Shown one piece after another: positions 58,307 to 64,000 of a stretch of 64,000 nt of DNA (position 1 is the first letter of the stretch; every line of letters begins with the position of its first letter). Location: positions 38,457,042 to 38,521,041 of the forward strand of contig OX421966.1 of assembly GCA_949128115.1 (NCBI GenBank). The letters are read 5' to 3'. The DNA comes from Anaspis maculata. Lineage: Eukaryota; Arthropoda; Insecta; Coleoptera; Scraptiidae. The notes below the pieces were generated by a model. It searched no databases and had not been told where the DNA came from. It saw only the letters and a program-made list of their open reading frames with translations. A program made the translations under genes and the position numbers.

Positions 58307-59249
58307 AGATGGTCATTCTCTCCATTGACAACTTCTCCATCTTCTCCAGGATCGCTAGTTTTTTGGACGGCATCGGCACTCGTGTAATATTTTCAAGTAA
58401 GGTACATACGCGTCGAACACCCAATTTTAAGTTCTGCATGTCCCATTTCTTCGGTCTTCCGCAGATGGCTTTTTTATGGTTACTTTTTCTTCTTCACAGC
58501 CATTGGCTTTTTCGAAAGGTTCAATTATTGGTGAAACCACTCTGGTTCTTCTGCTTTCCTTTGTTACATACACTGACTCGTTGAAAATCTGAATGACGCC
58601 AAGTATCAAGTATCACTCCACATGACCTTAGCTCTGCCTTCTCTTATTTTGTAAGCTTCATTTTTTTCTCTTCAGTAAGGTTTTGAACTTTTCAAGAAAA
58701 TTATCATGCGCTCAATATATCGAGAAAAGCCTCGCACTGAACCTATTGGGCATCTTCATTGAGGCAACGGAATCAATATTAAGACCCATCAATAACACCA
58801 GACCTCTCACAGTTGAGTTGAATCGAAATAATTACTGAAATTCGGCATCAATTTTTGCACGCACATAACAGCGTTCGCACGCACTCAAAATGTGTGTTTG
58901 TTGTTTCCACTCCACGGAATGTCCGCCGCGAACAGTGTTCGTGCGCGTTGAAATTCCGTATTTACACGTCCAGACCTGAGCATTTGTGCGCGCACGAACA
59001 CTGTTCGCACGGACGTTCGTCCGCGAAAAAGTGCTCAGGTCTGTACGCACCTTAAGACAATAACTAGAAAGGCTCCAAAGCTATCTTTTGAAATTCCTGT
59101 AGGGTTAGGCAACTCATAACACTGTTATTCAACACAATTTCCCACTTTTGAGAACCGCTTGTTGATCGATGATCAGTCCAGAAAGTACTAAAACTTAATA
59201 GCAAGATAGAGTTGAGCTACCGATTTCTCCGACCACTGTGGGTAGGCTG

Positions 59250-59775
59250 CAGAGGAGTCGGACAACTCGTCGACACCCAACTCATCGACAGGAAAACTCG
59301 CTGACAAGACAACTTACCAACAGGAGATCTACCGACCGACAGTATATAACTCACCGACAGAACGACTCATCGACAAGAGAACTTTCACGATCGAAAACAA
59401 CTTGGCTATGTTCAAGCTGTGAACCAGGTCCTACATAGATCTCGTCAGGTCCTGTTTTTTTTTTTTTGAAGATCCTGTTAGATTAGGTCAGGTTGATTCG
59501 GAAGCAACTTGGACATGGTAAAGCCATGTACATATGCATGAGAGTTTTCTTGTCGACAACTTGTCCTGTCGGCGAGTTGTGTTATCGGTGAGTTATCTTG
59601 CCGATAAATTTTCTTGTCTTTGAGCTATGTTGTCGATGAGTTTTCTTGTTGGCGTGTTGGCGAGTAGTCCTGTCGGCGAGTTGTCTTGTCGGTGAGTTGT
59701 CTTGTCGATGAGTTAGGTGTCAGCAAGTTATCCTGTCGATGAGTTGGGTGTGGATGAGTTATACCAAACCCAGAT
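59250..59775. repeat. Inverted minisatellite: 16-18-bp units in opposed arrays
   Basis: The left array (59255-59395) reads ACTCATCGACAGGA-like units. The right array (59545-59770) reads the complement, TTGTCGGTGAGTTGTC-like units, about 12 of them. The spacer near 59460 has a run of T. The opposed orientation makes the block a large hairpin. Confidence 0.7.
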
Positions 59776-59779
59776 ATTG

Positions 59780-61090
59780 AGACTACGATCGTTCGCACTA
59801 AATAAATAAAATGTATAGCCTCGCGTTTACAGAATTGCTCAATTCTTGGTTAAATAATCGGGATGTAAAATTTATTCTTGTTTTATTTATTCTTTTCAGC
59901 ATTAACAATGAACTTGATATTATGTTGATTCTTGTTCATACTGTATATCTGCATGCACCAGTGAAGACAATGAATTACTATAATATACATAAGAATATAC
60001 ATAAGAATAGCGCTAGGTTTGTCTGTCGAAATAGGATCATTGTCATGCTCAAGTGTTCGTGTGTATTGTCGCCGGGAGTCGGGTCGCCTTGGCAACGCAT
60101 TATTGTGTGCTCCGGCAAATAATGCACTCGCGCTTCCGGGTGATTTTGGATTTCTTCGTTCGAGATATCTGACGCCTCTGAAACACTTATTAATTCATCG
60201 TTCAAAAATCAGCTGCCACCCCGACGCCAAACGGAAAGCAAGCAAGTTACAGACACCGGACAAAAACTATCGTGTTTCCTGTCCATTCGACATAGTAGGA
60301 AAAATAGTTCCAGCCGCCGCCGCCCCTGACAAAAAAATAGAACCACAAAAGTGAGATACATATCGAGCCGAGTGTGATCAACTCTTGCAAAGTGAAAAGC
60401 TGTGAAGTCTTTTGCATGAAGGCTCCTGAGAAGTTCCTACTATTTGAAGCTGAAACTTTTCGAGGTGGCTACCGCCAAATACTGGCTCAAGTCAGGCCGC
60501 GAGGCAAAGCGGCCTGACTTGAGCTAGTTTATATTATTCATTGTGACAAAAATTTCTCACATATGGTTCAAGGAACAAGCCATTTTTCCTTGAAAAGGGG
60601 GCATGTGTCATGGTATAACAATACTTGATAAAGGCATATTGCAAAGCTTTGATGAATTAAAGTAAAAATCCGTTATACTCGTAGCTTCAGCAAACATGAG
60701 AATTTGAATGCGACAAGAAATGCAGATTGCATGCTCGAGCAAGCAAAGTGAGGCAGTCCGTGTCCTCTGCGGTATGCCGTGCTCAAGGGTACACCAGGAA
60801 ACTTGGCCCAATACTATTGGACGACCAGTGACGGACGTCACGAATTGTGCCTGTAAAATCAAAGAAGCCAAGGCCCCAGGAGCTCAATGATCATATTGTG
60901 GGGTCTCGCGTTATTTCAACATTTCACCATGTATCAAATAAGCTAATAGCAGGTTGAAAAATTTGTAGATGTACAAATTATCAGAATGTGACTAGGAGAG
61001 CAACTTTTTGCAGGAATCCATGGCCTGGCTCTGCGTCGAGGGGGCGGAGGGCAATTTTATTACTTAGAGTCCATGCTTTTCTGTCGGTGC
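59780..61090. other. Unassigned interval with one strong hairpin
   Basis: No element ends were found. An open plus frame of 111 codons (60019-60354) and an overlapping minus frame of 75 codons (59978-60205) look moderately protein-like but match nothing I know. The hairpin at 60481-60528 is listed separately. Confidence 0.3.
60481..60528. repeat. Perfect 16-bp stem hairpin
   Basis: GCTCAAGTCAGGCCGC (60485-60500) pairs perfectly with GCGGCCTGACTTGAGC (60509-60524) around the 8-base loop GAGGCAAA. Four further outer bases on each side pair with one mismatch. It could be a minimal palindromic repeat or a small structured RNA; only the structure is observed. Confidence 0.65.
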
Positions 61091-61094
61091 GGCG

Positions 61095-61285
61095 ACAAAA
61101 TATCCCAGCCAAAACTATCTCACCACAATTATCCCGGCAATAATATCCCAGCCAAAAATATCCCCGCTACATAAAAGCCCAGCTCAAAAATATCCCCGCC
61201 AATAATATCCCAGCCAAAAATATCCCCGTCTCGATCCCCGTCAATAATATCCCCTCCAATAATGTCCCGGGCAAAAATATAGATG
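61095..61285 (+). repeat. Minisatellite, AATATCCCAGCCAAA unit
   Basis: About eleven degenerate units of 15-18 bp alternate AATATCCCMGCC with AAAAATATCCCCGCC. It is non-coding. Confidence 0.75.
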
Positions 61286-61473
61286 ATAGATTGTAGAATA
61301 TATATTCAGATATAAATATAGAATTTCAGACCCACCCGATAACGAGTCTATTGTCCTCTAAAGTATCGCCCTCATTCTGTCTTCAATATAACTCGAAGTC
61401 CTGCTGTTCCCACAAAGTTCGCTTGCATTTTTCATGATTCTCGAAGCAGCAAGAAGCGGTGTGCCATCATGTC

Positions 61474-61935
61474 CAGGGGCGGCGACTTATAGGGTGCATC
61501 GGGACACATGCACCCATGCAAAGTGATTATACGGGTGCATTGCACCCATGCATGCAAGCTTAAGAAATTGAAATATACCTACGTTCTTCAAGCCTAAATT
61601 TTTAATCACTTTGAAAATCACATGCTATGTAATACGTTACTTACTACTGCATGAGCATCTAGATAGGTAGGTACTTGGGTTCATTATTTGATTGAGTATT
61701 TTATTTTATTCTGTTTTATTATTGAGACCTATAGTAAGTCATTAGCATTGATTCATTACCTTGTCTTTGTTCAATTTCTAATGGTTTTATATCTGAAGAA
61801 TTGTTGACCACGCCCACTTTTCTCGAAAAATTTTCGCCTGCGACGCTGTTGCTCGCTTTGCTCGCTATCCTCATTGGTTTTTCTGTATGTTCCATTTTTT
61901 GCACCCATGCGCAATTACAAAACCCGCCGCCCCTG
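61474..61935. mobile_element. hAT-type MITE (462 bp)
   Basis: The ends CAGGGGCGGCGACTT and CCCGCCGCCCCTG are flanked by a perfect 8-bp duplication ATCATGTC (61466-61473, 61936-61943). Subterminal TGCACCCATGC occurs several times at the left end and once, same word, near the right end. It is non-coding. Confidence 0.9.
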
Positions 61936-62469
61936 ATCATGTCATGTTGAGAGCCCTGTTGGGCCCCCATTGTGTCTCCAAGTGTATTGGAGCCGGTTTA
62001 ATTGTCTTTCAAGAAATGTTTGAGGCAACCATATCCGTCCACGGACAATGACAGTAAAGCCTCTTGAGTGAGAGCCTGCAGTTTGACGGCCAGAATTCAT
62101 CTAACAGCTTCGAACGATTTTAAAGGTAGACTTCCGAAAGCTGGTATTTCGGTAACCGTTTATTGCACAAGAATGGCTTAGCGTCATTTTGTTCAAAATT
62201 TAACGCTCTTCAATTTGACTCCTTTACATTTTGTTCGAAGAATCACCGTTTACGAGTTATTCAAGAAAAACAGACGCTTTTCACGAATTCTCAACGTCTT
62301 ATTTTTATTTTACCATGGTTCCGGAGGTCACACAAGGTCACGAATTTGGATTATTCATGAGGACTTCCAACTAATATCAAAAGAGAAATTTTCGATTGGA
62401 CCTTTTGCAACCTCGAATATTTTTGCTACTGGCATATTTGGAATAGGTACCGGTAAGTCCAATTTTGAG

Positions 62470-63350
62470 TTATTTTGTTACACAGAGTTCGAAGCTCTGT
62501 TGAGCCTCTTTGCACTTTTCCGAGCACTAGTAAACCCCTTGTGCCTTTATGTGACATTCGGCCCCAAATTGGGTCCTCTTTGTATTTTCAAGTATAATTT
62601 GGAGCCCCGATGAGCCCCATCATGTTTTTTTTATGACTATCAAAATTTCAGTAACCCCTCTGCCTTCTTTTATTATATGTATAACTTCATTGGGCCCCCT
62701 TCATGGTTTTTCTATGGCTTTTGGAGCTATATCGAGCCCCTTGTGTGTGAAGTGTATTTTGGATAGTTTTAGTTAGCCCCCTTATGTTTTTTTATGGCTA
62801 TCAGAATTTCAGTAAGCCCCCTGTAGCCTACTTGTTATCCAGAGCTCCATTGGGCCTCCTTATTTCTTCAAAGTTTTTTGAAGCTCTGCTGAGCCCACTT
62901 ACATCTTTCCGAGACTTTCGGAGCATAAGTGAGCGCCTTGTGTCTTGATGTGATATTCGGAGCTCTATCGGGTCCCCTTGTGTCCTCAAGTGTTGTTCAG
63001 AGCCCGAGATGGAGGCTGATTGGCCCACTTTTGTTTTTATTGGCTTCCAGAGTACCAGTAAGCCCCCTTTTTTCTTTTTTTGTTTCTTCAACGTCTTTTG
63101 GAGCCCTGCTGAGCCTCCTTGCATCTTTCTGAGACTTCCGGAGCATGAGTAAGCACCAAGGTAAGCACCTTGTGCCACAATGTCGGCCTCCTTGTATCCT
63201 CAAGTATAGTATGGAGTTCTGATTAGGTCACTTAGCTTTTTATTGGCTTTCAGAGTACCAGTAAGTTCCCCTTTTGCCTTCATGCTATGTCAAGCTATGA
63301 AACTTCACTGGGCCCCCTTGTGTCTTCGAAATCGTTTGAAGCCCTGCTGG
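62470..63350 (+). repeat. Degenerate minisatellite, about 50-60-bp unit
   Basis: Units follow the pattern TTCGGAGCTCT-ATTGAGCCCCCTTGTGTCTT with variable AT-rich linkers; about 15 can be traced. A longer periodicity is suggested by CATCTTTCYGAGACTTYCGG recurring about 220 bp apart (62908, 63123). The open frames on the minus strand are shadows. Confidence 0.7.
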
Positions 63351-63364
63351 GCACACGCATAAAT

Positions 63365-63485
63365 TATTATTATTATTATTATTATTGAGATTCCCACCCA
63401 ACAGGTAGATACCCATTAACAGAGTGAGGCGCACATCAAGCTAAGAGAGAAGAGGGAAAAAAAGACAATAAGAATAGAACCGCGA
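63365..63485 (-). repeat. LINE 3' tail and 3' untranslated region
   Basis: Read on the minus strand, the region after the stop codon runs about 100 bp and ends in (AAT)n (63365-63387 on the plus strand, ATT units). Simple-repeat tails of this kind mark the 3' end of many non-LTR retrotransposons, so this is a true 3' end. Confidence 0.7.
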
Positions 63486-64000
63486 TCACTCAACACCGCC
63501 AGAAGCAGATCCGTCAAAGCAAGACCTGATCTGGCCAACAGAACAAGAGAATATGTCAATTCGATCCTGGACACTCGTATAATTCGAGCACATTTGATAT
63601 ATGGGAGAGGCCTTAAGAACATTAGTATTAGTAGTAGGGAGGTAAAACGTCTCGGTGCATCTTGAATTTACGCGTGGAACCCTGAACATCAATTTCTGCA
63701 CCAAACTCTTGGAGTCGAGTAAACCATTGACAAGTTTAAAAAGAAAAACAATGGAATGCGAACATCGTCTTGACTGTAGGCTGACGAACTGCGTCCGTGC
63801 CAGCAACATGTCCTGGCGACATCCCCTAGGAGGATAAGTACCCCAAGTTCTGAAATGCAAAAACTTCAAGAATCGACGCTGAACTCTCTCGATAGCGGAA
63901 ACGTGCACCGAATATAAAAGACTCCAAATGATAGAGGCATACTCAAGACGAGGCCTAACAAATGTCGAGTAAAGGAGACAGGCAGTCTGAAGATTCGCAA
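63486..64000 (-). CDS. C-terminal part of a non-LTR retrotransposon reverse transcriptase, cut by the window edge
   Basis: The minus frame is open from the window end to a TGA at 63486-63488. Near its start it reads LYSTFVRPRLEYASIIW and then AIERVQRRFLKF. Together these are the thumb-region signature of Jockey/CR1-like LINE polymerases (…S-x-V-x-P-x-LEYAS-x-x-W… IE-x-VQRRF). Further on, LQSRRCSHSIVFLFKLVNG, a FRVPR segment and SPIYQM fit the usual C-terminus (L-x-x-RR…FK-x-x-NG…FRVPR…R…SP). The catalytic domain would lie beyond 64000. The frame is uninterrupted here, so the copy may be fairly young. The residues are what I see; the clade is not certain. Confidence 0.85.
   Translation of the reverse strand, partial: ANLQTACLLYSTFVRPRLEYASIIWSLLYSVHVSAIERVQRRFLKFLHFRTWGTYPPRGCRQDMLLARTQFVSLQSRRCSHSIVFLFKLVNGLLDSKSLVQKLMFRVPRVNSRCTETFYLPTTNTNVLKASPIYQMCSNYTSVQDRIDIFSCSVGQIRSCFDGSASGGVE

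Larger units (their letters stand above)
55132..59052. mobile_element. Element with Harbinger-like ends (3.9 kb)
   Basis: The ends AGGTGCGTACAGACCTGAGC (55132) and its complement ending 59052 are perfect for about 35 bp (through TTTTTCGCGGACGAAC) and then diverge into CpG-rich GTTCGCG repeats. TAA flanks both sides (55129-55131, 59053-59055), the 3-bp duplication typical of PIF/Harbinger. No DDE transposase or Myb-like frame is visible in the interior. Two independent MITEs in opposite orientation are the alternative. Confidence 0.6.

Noticed and set aside
62828..63178. Minus-strand frame of 116 codons.
   Set aside because: It is generated by the degenerate minisatellite of GGAGCTC...GGGCCCC units.

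Overview
This is a repeat-saturated stretch of animal nuclear DNA, most likely from an insect. It is AT-rich, has no densely packed open frames, is full of 8-bp and TA target-site duplications, and is sprinkled with the decamer TAGGTACCTA. I cannot name the species, and I find no complete host protein-coding gene. Nearly everything I can explain is transposable-element (TE) DNA, much of it nested. The only recognisable protein traces are the 3' end of a LINE (63486-64000, minus), a short reverse-transcriptase YADD fragment (52459-52565, plus), a THAP zinc-finger fragment (50711-50905, minus), and a pair of related unidentified minus-strand relics near 53.2 and 57.7 kb.

Layout. 34-4391 is a hAT-type element with an 8-bp duplication; inside it a second hAT (528-1756) has split one arm of a palindrome. 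5844-24086 is one LTR-retrotransposon insertion bounded by GTTG. Its 5' LTR was blown apart by three large insertions (5895-7179, 8178-14593, 15127-22855). Cleaner copies of the same LTR at 26492-27717 (minus) and 47148-49091 (plus) serve as empty-site references. The primer-binding site after the LTR fits tRNA-His. 24.1-29.2 kb and 30-33.3 kb are mostly low-information DNA. 33352-34459, 44606-45711 and 49568-51468 are related hAT elements, each with a perfect 8-bp duplication; smaller hAT-like elements lie at 29224-29975, 52111-52352 and 61474-61935. 35.4-41.4 kb holds a small palindrome, a 1.1-kb palindrome ending in (TA)n, and a foldback enclosing a roughly 265-bp satellite with a dimeric higher-order pattern. 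44059-49554 is another large foldback. 54201-55102 is a TA-flanked palindrome with duplicated arms, 55132-59052 has Harbinger-like ends, and 59.2-63.4 kb contains minisatellites before the LINE at the right edge.

The recurring theme is large inverted-repeat (foldback) elements without any visible transposase, several of which carry arrays of a short motif. The clearest is 15127-22855, where five copies of AACTAGCGTA sit at a 29-bp spacing in each terminal repeat. Elements 8783-14125 and 44059-49554 carry different but alignable motifs sharing a TAACTCGA core. These arrays look like protein-binding sites for mobilising enzymes encoded elsewhere. This is the best candidate here for something not yet described.
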